64,000 bases of DNA, taken from assembly GCA_016180425.1 (NCBI GenBank), contig JACPBF010000003.1, positions 1-64,000 on the forward strand, in the 5' to 3' direction. Below are positions 43,946 through 52,680 of the stretch, one piece after another. The first letter of the stretch is position 1, and every line of letters begins with the position of its first letter. Made by a program: the position numbers and the translations under genes. The notes beneath the pieces were generated by a model. It had not been told where the DNA came from and searched no databases. It saw nothing but the letters and a program-made list of their open reading frames with translations. The stretch comes from Elusimicrobiota bacterium (GTDB lineage Bacteria > Elusimicrobiota > Elusimicrobia > 2-02-FULL-39-32).

Positions 43946-44344
43946 TCAAGAAAGATAAATATCGCGGATAGAACCAAATGGAAGCACAAGAGTTGAAAGC
44001 CAAGTTTCCACATCTTTAGGTGTAGATTGTTTAAAGTCAGGAGTGGTATGAACCGCATTGGGCGCGATTGAGATTTTGTCTGGGACCGCAAAGCCAAGGT
44101 GTTGAGCTTGCGGCACTTGCGCTAAGAGCTGGTATTCTTCTTGGGTGAGTTTAGAAGGTAACTGAGCAGGAATTTGAGGTTGTTCTAAGGTTTCCTCATT
44201 GTTCAATCTTTGCGCTGCTTTTCTGCGTTCTTCCCAAATGCTTGCTTCTGCTAAGTGAACAGCAATGACATTCGAATAAAAAAATACAATGGAAAGAAAA
44301 AGACAAAAGCTTGGTTTTATTTTTTTATGCATAAATTTTGGCAT
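43946..44344 (-). pseudogene. Secreted protein gene truncated by the IS
   Basis: The start encodes a signal peptide (PSFCLFLSIVFFYSNVIAVH, cut probably after AEA), then a helical, Gln/Glu-rich segment and LSTLVLPFGSIRDIYLS. The TGA stop lies in the right inverted repeat of the IS, so the native C-terminus is gone. DNA left of the IS does not continue it convincingly, implying loss of flanking sequence. The GSIRDIY motif reminds me of a family of large secreted proteins in Omnitrophota, but that is memory-based and unsure. A cyclic-di-GMP riboswitch and terminator precede it. Confidence 0.65.
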
Positions 44345-44354
44345 GATAGAAAAT

Positions 44355-44389
44355 AAAAAACCCTTACCTCTTAAGATTATAGTAAGGGC
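44355..44389 (-). terminator. Riboswitch expression platform: intrinsic terminator
   Basis: On the minus strand GCCCTTAC (44382-44389) pairs with GTAAGGG (44361-44367) and is followed by TTTTTT (44355-44360). It lies 11 bases before the start codon of the truncated secreted-protein gene and after the aptamer. Its 5' strand GCCCUUA is also complementary to UAAGGGC in the aptamer (44532-44538), a ready-made antiterminator. Confidence 0.8.
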
Positions 44390-44430
44390 AAAATAATTTA
44401 CAAAATAAACGCTGCCGGGAATATTCCCAG

Positions 44431-44550
44431 CTTCGGCAGTCTGGCGATCCTATAAAAAAAGTCCTTTAGCAATACTTTAGGACTACTCTTACAGGATCCA
44501 TGACTTTGCGTCCCCTGATTACTCAGGCTTTGCCCTTATCGTCCTATAGG
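44431..44550 (-). ncRNA. Cyclic di-GMP-I (GEMM) riboswitch aptamer
   Basis: The minus-strand RNA has the GEMM landmarks in order: AUAAGGGCAAAGCC (complement of 44526-44539), GGGACGCAAAG (44504-44514), a variable stem (GGAUCCUGUA pairing with UAUAGGAUC) containing an extra hairpin (AGUCCU ... AGGACU), and the 3' part GAUCGCCAGACUGCCGAAG ending at 44431. The G in the middle of AGGGCAAA corresponds to the guanine-contacting position of c-di-GMP-specific members. Downstream are a GGGAATATTCCC palindrome and a terminator. Confidence 0.82.
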
Positions 44551-44597
44551 TATAACAGGAATCCACTTAGAATTCAAGGGGAAAAGTTAAAAATAGT

Positions 44598-44626
44598 TTG
44601 ACAGAAAGTTTACTTCATATTATAAT
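44598..44626 (+). promoter_or_regulatory. Consensus sigma-70 promoter of the RHH/PIN pair
   Basis: Perfect TTGACA (44598-44603), 17-base spacer and perfect TATAAT (44621-44626). The -10 sits in the palindromic ATTATAAT, which could be an operator for the RHH protein. Leader of about 27 bases with a strong AGGAGG (44647-44652). Confidence 0.85.
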
Positions 44627-44659
44627 GTAATACAAAGATGGCTCTTAGGAGGCGGTTTG

Positions 44660-44881
44660 ATGAATACAGTCATTTTTACATTAAGACTCCCTGGTTTGGT
44701 GCGCAAGGATCTAAAAAAAATTAGCAAAGAGGAAAAAATTCCAATAGGTCAAATTATTAGAGAGGCTTTGGAACGCTATATTGCAGTAAAACGATTTAGA
44801 TCATTGAGAAAAAAGACATTGCCCTTTGCTGAAGCTCAAGGTTTAATTACAGATGAAGATGTGTTTGAAGCTATTTCTTGA
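44660..44881 (+). CDS. Ribbon-helix-helix (CopG-like) antitoxin
   Basis: A 73-residue protein whose first ~45 residues fit the RHH fold: a strand (VIFTLRLPG) then two helices (LVRKDLKKISKEEKIPIGQI and IREALERYIAVK). The tail would wrap the toxin. AGGAGG lies 7 bases before ATG 44660. The stop overlaps the PIN gene (TTGA). It probably represses its own consensus promoter as dimers, a family trait. Confidence 0.8.
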   Translation: MNTVIFTLRLPGLVRKDLKKISKEEKIPIGQIIREALERYIAVKRFRSLRKKTLPFAEAQGLITDEDVFEAIS

Positions 44882-45273
44882 GAATAGTTTTTGACTCTAA
44901 TATCCTTGTAGCTGCCTTTGCTACACGTGGTCTATGCAATGAAATCTTTGAGCTTTGTTTAGTTCAACATCAAATCTTTTTATCCGGTGGTATCCTGCAA
45001 GAAGTTAAAAAAACTTTAGGAGTGAAGATTCATCTCCCTGAAAAGAGAGTCCAAGAAATAATAAAATTCTTGCAAAGTAAGACCACCTTAGTACAGCCTT
45101 CTGAATGTGATAAAAAGCAGTGTAGGGATCCTAATGACCTTTTTGTCTTAGGAACTGCTGCAAGCGCCAGAGCTGACCTCTTGATTAGCGGAGATCATGA
45201 TTTATTAATTCTAAAGCAATATGGGAATACCAAAATTGTAACCCCAAGAGAATCTTTAGAATTTATGAAATAA
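44878..45273 (+). CDS. PIN-domain toxin (VapC-like ribonuclease)
   Basis: The 131-residue protein has the PIN acids: Asp in IVFDSNILVAAFATRG at the start, Glu in SGGILQEVKK, Asp residues in CRDPNDLFVLGTA, and Asp in LLISGDHDLLIL. It matches the PIN group typed as putative toxin components (COG1569-like). The start is TTG at 44878, overlapping the antitoxin stop by 4 bases, which ties toxin synthesis to antitoxin translation. RNA target unknown. Confidence 0.82.
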   Translation: MRIVFDSNILVAAFATRGLCNEIFELCLVQHQIFLSGGILQEVKKTLGVKIHLPEKRVQEIIKFLQSKTTLVQPSECDKKQCRDPNDLFVLGTAASARADLLISGDHDLLILKQYGNTKIVTPRESLEFMK

Positions 45274-45398
45274 TTTTTCACTATTTTTTCTCTCCCCATT
45301 AAAATACAAAATTAGCAATCTCCTTCCTTCGTGATTCTCCACATTTAGCTAACTCATAAACCTCATGTCTAAAATGAGGGAGCAGTATATCATCGGGG

Positions 45399-45427
45399 TT
45401 GCAATAAAGTCATTTCTCTGATATATC
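45399..45427 (+). promoter_or_regulatory. Candidate promoter of the secreted orphan
   Basis: TTGCAA (45399-45404), 17-base spacer, TATATC (45422-45427), about 30 bases before the ATG at 45457. Upstream, CCTCAT ... ATGAGG (45361-45379) can form a small hairpin. Moderate matches only. Confidence 0.4.
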
Positions 45428-45456
45428 TATAAAGGGGCGTATGAGAGAATATCTAA

Positions 45457-45990
45457 ATGAAAATAAGATGGATTTTAAATCTATATTGGATAGTAGTGTT
45501 ATTTGTCAGTTTAACCCAAGCTGAAGAGATAAAGAAAAATAGTCAAAAAAAAGAAACTGGCCAAAAAAACGCGCTTCTCTTAAACGAAAAACGAGTTTTT
45601 TCACCTTTTACCCCTCAAACAAAATATAATGAACCTTGGGATTTAATAGAGTTGATTCCTGTGGTCAGAGACATTAATCGGATGATCCCAAGACGTTTTT
45701 CTCTTGTCCATCATGAATTTCAGCTAGCGCCTAATCAACTAATTATTCAAAATAGTCTCTTTGAGCCTAAAATAAAATCCAGACCAAAAAATTCAATTAT
45801 TGCTCTTCACTATTCTGGCGGTTTTAGCTCAGGTTTTGGCACACAATTAGAGGTGCCTTTGTTCTATTCTTCGGTTATTGGGGTTTCTGAGTGGTCTAGG
45901 TACCCAGTAGGCAGCTATAAGATGATCATCCAGCAAAGCGACTTTTCTATTTCAGAAACTCTTTTTATTAGAGCCCAAACTAAATTTTAA
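45457..45990 (+). CDS. Secreted protein of unknown function
   Basis: 177 residues. The start (MKIRWILNLYWIVVLFVSLT, then QAEEIKK) is a plausible signal peptide with cleavage near Ala22. A Lys-rich linker follows, then a region with strand-like segments (HHEFQLAPNQLIIQNSLFEP, SIIALHYSGGFSSGFGTQLE) and a conserved-looking hydrophobic end. No family recognised. It stands alone, convergent with the deacetylase gene, with 9 bases between the stops. Confidence 0.6.
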   Translation: MKIRWILNLYWIVVLFVSLTQAEEIKKNSQKKETGQKNALLLNEKRVFSPFTPQTKYNEPWDLIELIPVVRDINRMIPRRFSLVHHEFQLAPNQLIIQNSLFEPKIKSRPKNSIIALHYSGGFSSGFGTQLEVPLFYSSVIGVSEWSRYPVGSYKMIIQQSDFSISETLFIRAQTKF

Positions 45991-45999
45991 GCTATCGTC

Positions 46000-46800
46000 T
46001 TATGGCTCAAGAATTTGATGAATAGTTACAATCGAGAAATTCCTTTTTTTAGCTTCTTCAATAATGAGAGGAAGAAGATTTAAGGTTTTTTCTCGATGAC
46101 GGCCTCCATCGTGAAAAAGAAGGATAGCTCCCGGCTTTATATTCTGAAGATACTCCTTTAAAAGACGGTCTTCAGAAATCTTTAACCAATCTTTGCCAAA
46201 AGTCCAGTTTACCAAACACAACTTAAACTCTTTACCAATTTCTTTCATCCAAGAACGATGGTATCCATGAGGCATGCGGCATATTTCTGGAGATTTCCCT
46301 GTAGCCTGAACTATCAAATCTCTAGACTTTTGAATCTCTTCCTTTACCTTTAATTTTGTTTTTTCCAAACCAAATTTTCTCTCATAAGTATAAAAATTAA
46401 TATGGCTGTAAGTATGATCTCCAATTTCATGTCCCCTTTTTAAAACCTCTTTGGCCAGTTCTGGTCTTAACTCTACCTGATCCCCATTCATAAAAAATGT
46501 TGCTTTTACCTGATAATGATCCAAGAGATCTAATATCTTTAGTGTCCATTCTCCCGGACCATCGTCAAAAGTCAAAGCTATGGCTTTCTTATTTTTGTTT
46601 CCATCCGCATGAAATGATCCTGGGGAGCAAGCTAAAAGTTTTGATTGAATAAAAAATGTAAAAAGAATTAATCCAAATAATTGAATTGGATTTTTTGCCT
46701 CGATTCTCACAATCAATTGAGTTATACGGGTTAAGAATAGTCTGATGGGCGAGTGTCCTGAAAAAAACAATTCAAAAAAAATTTTTACAACTCTACCCAT
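46000..46800 (-). CDS. Polysaccharide deacetylase (NodB homology), membrane-anchored
   Basis: A hydrophobic N-terminal segment (residues ~37-58) precedes a CE4 domain: ALTFDDGPGEWT (catalytic Asp pair), HEIGDHTYSH (metal His residues), RMPHGYHR, and ILLFHDGG near the end. Such enzymes deacetylate N-acetyl sugars in wall or capsule polymers outside the cytoplasm. The 5' end overlaps the methyltransferase gene by 8 bases, so they form a pair. Confidence 0.85.
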   Translation of the reverse strand: MGRVVKIFFELFFSGHSPIRLFLTRITQLIVRIEAKNPIQLFGLILFTFFIQSKLLACSPGSFHADGNKNKKAIALTFDDGPGEWTLKILDLLDHYQVKATFFMNGDQVELRPELAKEVLKRGHEIGDHTYSHINFYTYERKFGLEKTKLKVKEEIQKSRDLIVQATGKSPEICRMPHGYHRSWMKEIGKEFKLCLVNWTFGKDWLKISEDRLLKEYLQNIKPGAILLFHDGGRHREKTLNLLPLIIEEAKKRNFSIVTIHQILEP

Positions 46801-47887
46801 GGGTCTCTTTTATACCTAAAACCCCTGGTTTAGGCACAAATCCGTGAGGAAGGATCCTTAAAACTTTAAAGCCATTCTTTTCAAACCATTGGCAAAGCTC
46901 TTCTTTCGTATGATGGCTCTGGTAAGGAGGGGAAAGCCAATCAAAATTTTCCTGAAGCCTCACTCTCCAAAGAGGATGAACAGAAAAGGTAAGGTACTGA
47001 ATCAAAGGGATTTTTCCAATGAGAGCTAACGGGTAACAAAGCGCATACAAAAGATTTTGGGGAATATGAATGGTAAAGGAACGCAAGCTATTGCTTATAA
47101 ACTCTCTTATGCTAACAATCAGCCAAACTAAAAATATCATTTTTCTTAATCCTTGCCGATCCTGCCGAAGAGGATTAGTTTTAAAATTTTTATAGGTTCC
47201 ATTGGTTCCGTAAACCCAAATCGTCATTTGTCCCTGTGGTTTAACACATTCACTTAAATTTTTCACTGATTGTTCCGCAGAAGGCGTGTGGTGAACCACT
47301 CCTAAACTATAGACAATGTCAAACTTCTTAGGTTTTAAAGGAATAGAAAGAAGATTGCCCTGAACCAAATGGAGTCTTTTAGATTTTACAGCCAAATCCC
47401 ATAACCTGATTAATGCTGGCCCTAAGTCTAAAGCAACGACTTCTGCTCCCAAATGATGCGCAACCCGTGTGTATCTACCCATGCCGCACCCTGCATCTAA
47501 AACCCATTTTCCTTTCCATTCATCTTCTGAAATTTGTGTCTCTTCTAAAAATATCTTTTGATCTTCAGGCAAGGAACCTGGATATTTTAGCCATTCCATG
47601 CCAAATTTTCTTTGAGTCTCTCCATGAACTTTTTCAAAATCTTTTTCCTCCCCTATTTCTTTTAAAAGTTGAGGGTATTTTTTAAAAAATTCAGGAAAAA
47701 TAGAGCTTGCGTTAGGCACAAATCTAGGGATGCCTTCAATAATAGGAAAAGATTTTTTGCAGTTTTGACAGCGAAGAATTCCCTCAATTATCTCTTTGCA
47801 AAGAAAATCTTCTTCTCTAAAAATAGAGAGTTCTAAACTGTTTCTGCAATCAGGACAGTGTAAAAAATTTAAAAAATTATGTTTCAT
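46793..47887 (-). CDS. SAM-dependent methyltransferase with N-terminal zinc-ribbon
   Basis: Residues 1-60 form a Trm112-like zinc ribbon (LHCPDCRNSLEL, ILRCQNCKKSFPIIEGIPRF). The class I methyltransferase domain follows with motif I VLDAGCGMGRYTRVAHHLGA and IVYSLGVVHHTPS. A hydrophobic stretch near residues 240-280 suggests membrane contact. The substrate is unknown; coupling with a polysaccharide deacetylase hints at glycan or lipid-linked sugar methylation (inference). Confidence 0.8.
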   Translation of the reverse strand: MKHNFLNFLHCPDCRNSLELSIFREEDFLCKEIIEGILRCQNCKKSFPIIEGIPRFVPNASSIFPEFFKKYPQLLKEIGEEKDFEKVHGETQRKFGMEWLKYPGSLPEDQKIFLEETQISEDEWKGKWVLDAGCGMGRYTRVAHHLGAEVVALDLGPALIRLWDLAVKSKRLHLVQGNLLSIPLKPKKFDIVYSLGVVHHTPSAEQSVKNLSECVKPQGQMTIWVYGTNGTYKNFKTNPLRQDRQGLRKMIFLVWLIVSIREFISNSLRSFTIHIPQNLLYALCYPLALIGKIPLIQYLTFSVHPLWRVRLQENFDWLSPPYQSHHTKEELCQWFEKNGFKVLRILPHGFVPKPGVLGIKETHG

Positions 47888-47910
47888 TACACAGGCGTAA
47901 CGCTTCTTTT

Positions 47911-49125
47911 CTACACAATCTTTTTAGGATCATTAAAAAAGTCTTCTAAAGATAATTGTTTAAAATCTTTATATTTGTTGTTCGTACTGATGACAACGCA
48001 TTCGGCCTCAGGGTATCTTTTTTTAAAAATTTTAAGTCCGCTTAAATCTGATGATGCCTTCCCAGATTTTACCTCAACTCCTATCAGCTTTTGGCCGTAT
48101 CGGATCACATAATCAACCTCATCTTGGCGATCCCTCCAATAGAATAGCTCTCCTCCTGCTTGTTCAAGCATTGGGGTAAGAGCAGCGCCCACGCAATTTT
48201 CAACCAGACGACCTCTCCATACGGCATCCATATCTCGTTTATTCAGATTTGGAAAAACAATTGAGTTAATAAGACTATTATCTCTTAGAACAATCTTAGG
48301 AATAGACCCTCTCCTGCGTAATTGGCTTCCGCTCCACTTAGAAAGAGGGTTTACAAAAAAAGCTGCGGATAAGAGGTGTAAATAATTTGCGATTGTAACT
48401 GTATTCCCCGCATCCATGAGCTGTCCCATCATTTTGGTATAACTAACGATTTCTGCGGGGTGAGCGCAAGCCATGCCAAAAACTTGTCTTAAAAGCGCAG
48501 GTTTTTGAACTGTGGCCATCAAAAGCACATCTTTTCCAATGACCGTTTCTATAAGCGCATCGCGTATATAGCGAGACCAGCGGACAGGATCATCCCTTAA
48601 GCTAAGCGCTCCAGGGTATCCACCAAAAAGAAAATAATCTTCTAAACTTAAATTAAAATAATTGTGGCACTCTTTATATTGCCAATGAGGATGACGATGA
48701 AGCTCAAAGCGGCCAGCTAAACTCTCTATCAAACCCTTTTGCACCAAAAGGGCAGAAGAGCTTAAAACTAAAACCCGCAGATTTGTTTTCTGTCGGCGAT
48801 CTTGATCTGCTAATTTTTTGACCAGTTCGCTCCAATGGGGGATTTTCTGAACTTCATCTAGAATTAAAAAAGATCGTTCTGAACTGGAATAGCTGAGGCG
48901 GCGAGCTCTTTCCCAATGAGTAGAAATCCATTCAATATTAGGAGTATCCGGTGAATCCGCAGTTGCGTAAATTTTAGGCCCTTTCCACCTTTCCAGGATT
49001 TGCAAAGCCATAGTTGTTTTTCCAACTTGTCTAGGTCCAATCACCACCTGAATAAGAGAGGGTTCTCCTGTAAGCGCATTCCAGAGCTCATCAAAAAGAT
49101 GGGGGCGAACATAAGGTTTGCTCAT
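47911..49125 (-). CDS. AAA ATPase with DUF4143 domain
   Basis: Walker A IGPRQVGKTTMALQIL and Walker B SFLILDEVQKIPHW lie in the N-terminal AAA_14 domain. The DUF4143 part has FVNPLSKWSGSQLRRRGSIP and a PDDEXK-like segment (FYWRDRQDEVDYVI, GVEVKSGKASSD) near the end. Such proteins are widespread accessory ATPases without a firm role. ATG 49125 (MSKPYV) is preferred because the promoter would start the mRNA there; an ATG at 49143 overlaps the promoter spacer. Confidence 0.85.
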   Translation of the reverse strand: MSKPYVRPHLFDELWNALTGEPSLIQVVIGPRQVGKTTMALQILERWKGPKIYATADSPDTPNIEWISTHWERARRLSYSSSERSFLILDEVQKIPHWSELVKKLADQDRRQKTNLRVLVLSSSALLVQKGLIESLAGRFELHRHPHWQYKECHNYFNLSLEDYFLFGGYPGALSLRDDPVRWSRYIRDALIETVIGKDVLLMATVQKPALLRQVFGMACAHPAEIVSYTKMMGQLMDAGNTVTIANYLHLLSAAFFVNPLSKWSGSQLRRRGSIPKIVLRDNSLINSIVFPNLNKRDMDAVWRGRLVENCVGAALTPMLEQAGGELFYWRDRQDEVDYVIRYGQKLIGVEVKSGKASSDLSGLKIFKKRYPEAECVVISTNNKYKDFKQLSLEDFFNDPKKIV

Positions 49126-49131
49126 AGACCA

Positions 49132-49160
49132 AGCATACACCATGTTTTAGACGATGTCAA
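49132..49160 (-). promoter_or_regulatory. Promoter of the AAA ATPase gene
   Basis: Read on the minus strand: perfect TTGACA (49155-49160), 17-base spacer, TATGCT (49132-49137, 4 of 6). The -10 ends 6 bases before ATG 49125, so the mRNA would be leaderless. No Shine-Dalgarno sequence is seen. Confidence 0.6.
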
Positions 49161-49246
49161 CAAACTACTTAATGTAATGAGTAAAATGGGTTTCCATATT
49201 AAGCCCGACTTTCTAATTTTGCGGTTAAAATTCTTGATGCTCTTCG

Positions 49247-49972
49247 TTATCTCAAATACTTAAAAATTTGATAAAAAGTAATGGCAGCGCTGGCGGAAAC
49301 ATTGAGCGAAGCTATTTTTTTTGTTTGAGGTATGCTAATAAGACAATCGCACTGTTTTTTTAAAACAGGTTTTAAACCCCGATGTTCATTGCCAAATAAC
49401 ACGGCTAGAGGAAACTGTAACGTCACGGATTCTAAAGAAACAGGGCTTTGCACATCCGTGCCCAATATGAAAAAACCTTTTTCTTTTAAACGTTCAACGG
49501 CAACAGTTAGATTTGAAATTTCAAAAATAGGCAAATGTGCAAAAGCTCCGCTGGAAGATTTGATCACGCTTGGGCTAATAGAAGCAGATCTCCATTTGGG
49601 AAGCACCAGAGCTGAACAACCAAAACAGACTGCGCTGCGCAAAATTGCTCCTAAATTTTGAGGGTCTTGAATCTCATCCAGCAGCGTCACATAATGATTC
49701 TTACTCCGTGGTAGATGAGAAAAAATATTTTTAAACTCTTTTATAGGACAATCTTCTATTTCCAAAAGAATTCCTTGATGGTTCTCTGGAAATTTTTGAT
49801 CCATCCATTTTCTATCAACAAGCTCTACAGGAATTTTTTTCCCTTTGGCAAGTTCTAAAATTGAAGAAATCTCATTTGTTTTTTCAGAGACGCTGATATA
49901 GACTTTTTTAACGTTCAATTCTGAATTTAAAAATTCAAATGCAGGCTGCCTTCCATAAATCCATTGAGACAT
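49247..49972 (-). CDS. rlmB: 23S rRNA (guanosine-2'-O-)-methyltransferase RlmB-like (SpoU/TrmH)
   Basis: N-terminal substrate domain (IYGRQPAFEFLNSELNVKKV) and SPOUT catalytic domain with LLDEIQDPQNLGAILRSAVC, FGNEHRGL and SIPQTKKIASLNVSASAAIT, the three SpoU motifs. ATG 49972 has AAGGA upstream and gives the usual N-terminus; an in-frame TTG farther up (50026) is unlikely. Last gene of the minus-strand housekeeping run, next to cysS as in many bacteria. Confidence 0.9.
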   Translation of the reverse strand: MSQWIYGRQPAFEFLNSELNVKKVYISVSEKTNEISSILELAKGKKIPVELVDRKWMDQKFPENHQGILLEIEDCPIKEFKNIFSHLPRSKNHYVTLLDEIQDPQNLGAILRSAVCFGCSALVLPKWRSASISPSVIKSSSGAFAHLPIFEISNLTVAVERLKEKGFFILGTDVQSPVSLESVTLQFPLAVLFGNEHRGLKPVLKKQCDCLISIPQTKKIASLNVSASAAITFYQIFKYLR

Positions 49973-50029
49973 AAAAATCCTTTTATCTAGTCCATCCTGA
50001 TAAACTGTTTTCGTAGCAGGGTGCAAGGC

Positions 50030-50040
50030 TTTATCAGCAT
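50030..50040 (-). repeat. Inverted copy of the ATGCTGATAAA motif
   Basis: The 11-base core shared with 12530-12545 and 61034-61049 occurs here on the minus strand, in the short gap between cysS and rlmB. Confidence 0.4.
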
Positions 50041-50043
50041 AAT

Positions 50044-51426
<1,383 letters not shown>

Positions 51427-51437
51427 TCAAAAGGAAA

Positions 51438-51914
51438 CTATGAAACTTGAACCAAAGCCACTGCATAAGCAGCCATGCCTTGTTTTTTTCCAACAAAACC
51501 CATTCTTTCATTGGTAGAGGCTTTAATGCCAATCTGAGAAGGAAGACATTTTAAGGAAAGAGAAACTTCTTTTTTCATTTTTGTTATATAGGGGCTGATC
51601 TTAGGCTCTTCTGAAAGAAGGACCGCGTCTATATTCATAATTTTAATTTTTTTCTTTTTAAAAATCTCAAAAACTTTTTTAAGAAAAACATGGCTGGACG
51701 CATTTTTCCAACGAGGATCTTTATTGGAAAAATAAGCGCCAATATCGGAAAGTCCTGCTGCGCCTAGGAGCGCATCCACAATCGCGTGTAAAAGCACATC
51801 CGCATCCGAATGACCTTCCAGCCCTTTAGAATAAGGGATCTTAACACCCCCTAAAAATAAAGAGCGTCCTTTTACTAACTTGTGCGCATCATATCCTAAG
51901 CCAACTCTTAACAT
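51438..51914 (-). CDS. ispF: 2-C-methyl-D-erythritol 2,4-cyclodiphosphate synthase
   Basis: MEP-pathway enzyme for isoprenoids. GLGYDAHKLVKGRSLFLGGV, EGHSDADVLLHAIVDALLGA (zinc Asp/His) and ASTNERMGFVGKKQGMAAYA are diagnostic. Length 158. Confidence 0.97.
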   Translation of the reverse strand: MLRVGLGYDAHKLVKGRSLFLGGVKIPYSKGLEGHSDADVLLHAIVDALLGAAGLSDIGAYFSNKDPRWKNASSHVFLKKVFEIFKKKKIKIMNIDAVLLSEEPKISPYITKMKKEVSLSLKCLPSQIGIKASTNERMGFVGKKQGMAAYAVALVQVS

Positions 51915-51963
51915 TTTAATAAAAACAAGTTACCCTCAAGAATCAATTTTGTTGAATCTGGAA

Positions 51964-52680
51964 TTATAATTGCTCCATTAAAATCGCTTCTGCTAAAATT
52001 AAATCTTTAGGGGTTGTGATTTTAATATTTTCATAAGAACCCGGCACAATTTGCACTTTATAGCCTAAAGATTCAGCTAAAGAAGCATCGTCTGTATAAC
52101 GACTGCGATTTGTTTGAAACTGGGGGTGATTCAAACTGTGCATCTCTGCCAGAAGGTCTCTCTTAAAAACCTGCGGGGTTTGAGCCAGCCAAGCGCGATC
52201 CCGCGGAATGGTTCTTTTAATTTGTAGATTTTCCTGAACCATTTTAATGGTATCTTGAGCAGGAATAGCTAAAATACTCGCTCCTGTCTTAAAAGCCGCT
52301 TTAAAGCACTTCTCAATCAATGCGCTGGATACAAAAGGCCGGGCTCCATCGTGAATTCCTACCCACTCGCATTCTTTGGGAAGAACTCTAAAAGCCTTGC
52401 GGCTAGAATCCACTCTTTCTTTCCCGCCTTTAACAATTTTGAAAACTTTTTTAAAACCCCAAGAATGAATTAACCTCTTAAAAATCGCCAAATAAGCTTT
52501 AGGCGCAACTACAACGACTCTGTCCAAGATCGTTGTCTCTTCCAAAACTTTTAAACTCCAATAAAGAAGAGGTTTGCCTAAAATTTCAAGCAGCATTTTA
52601 GGCTGGGATTTCCCCATCCTTTTTCCAACTCCAGCAGCTAAAAGGATTAAAACTTTTTTAGGAACGGTTTTGGAACTCAC
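51964..52680 (-). CDS. ispD: 2-C-methyl-D-erythritol 4-phosphate cytidylyltransferase
   Basis: VLILLAAGVGKRMGKSQPKM is the nucleotide loop; GIHDGARPFVSSALIEKCF and RYTDDASLAESLGYKVQIVP complete the family pattern. Length 238. The start is GTG at 52680, overlapping the PIN-TRAM gene by 23 bases. Confidence 0.95.
   Translation of the reverse strand: MSSKTVPKKVLILLAAGVGKRMGKSQPKMLLEILGKPLLYWSLKVLEETTILDRVVVVAPKAYLAIFKRLIHSWGFKKVFKIVKGGKERVDSSRKAFRVLPKECEWVGIHDGARPFVSSALIEKCFKAAFKTGASILAIPAQDTIKMVQENLQIKRTIPRDRAWLAQTPQVFKRDLLAEMHSLNHPQFQTNRSRYTDDASLAESLGYKVQIVPGSYENIKITTPKDLILAEAILMEQL

Larger units (their letters stand above)
41832..43949 (+). mobile_element. Insertion sequence, 2118 bp, DDE transposase with Zn-ribbon accessory ORF
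   Basis: Ends are ~48-bp imperfect inverted repeats: 12 bp perfect at the tips (TTGATCTGTAAC), 11 bp perfect inside (AAAGCAAGACA) and a shared GGAAC, 32 of 48 matches in total. Left end 41832-41879, right end 43902-43949. Inside are a broken zinc-ribbon ORF (42005-42478), three direct repeats and an intact transposase (42524-43792). No target-site duplication is visible at the junctions. The right end supplies the stop codon of a truncated secreted-protein gene. The bipartite ends look like separate binding and cleavage sites (inference). Confidence 0.88.

Noticed and set aside
41821-43960. Target-site duplication of the IS
   Set aside because: Flanks ending ...AAAAACGG and starting GAAAGATA share no direct repeat of 3 or more bases at the junction.
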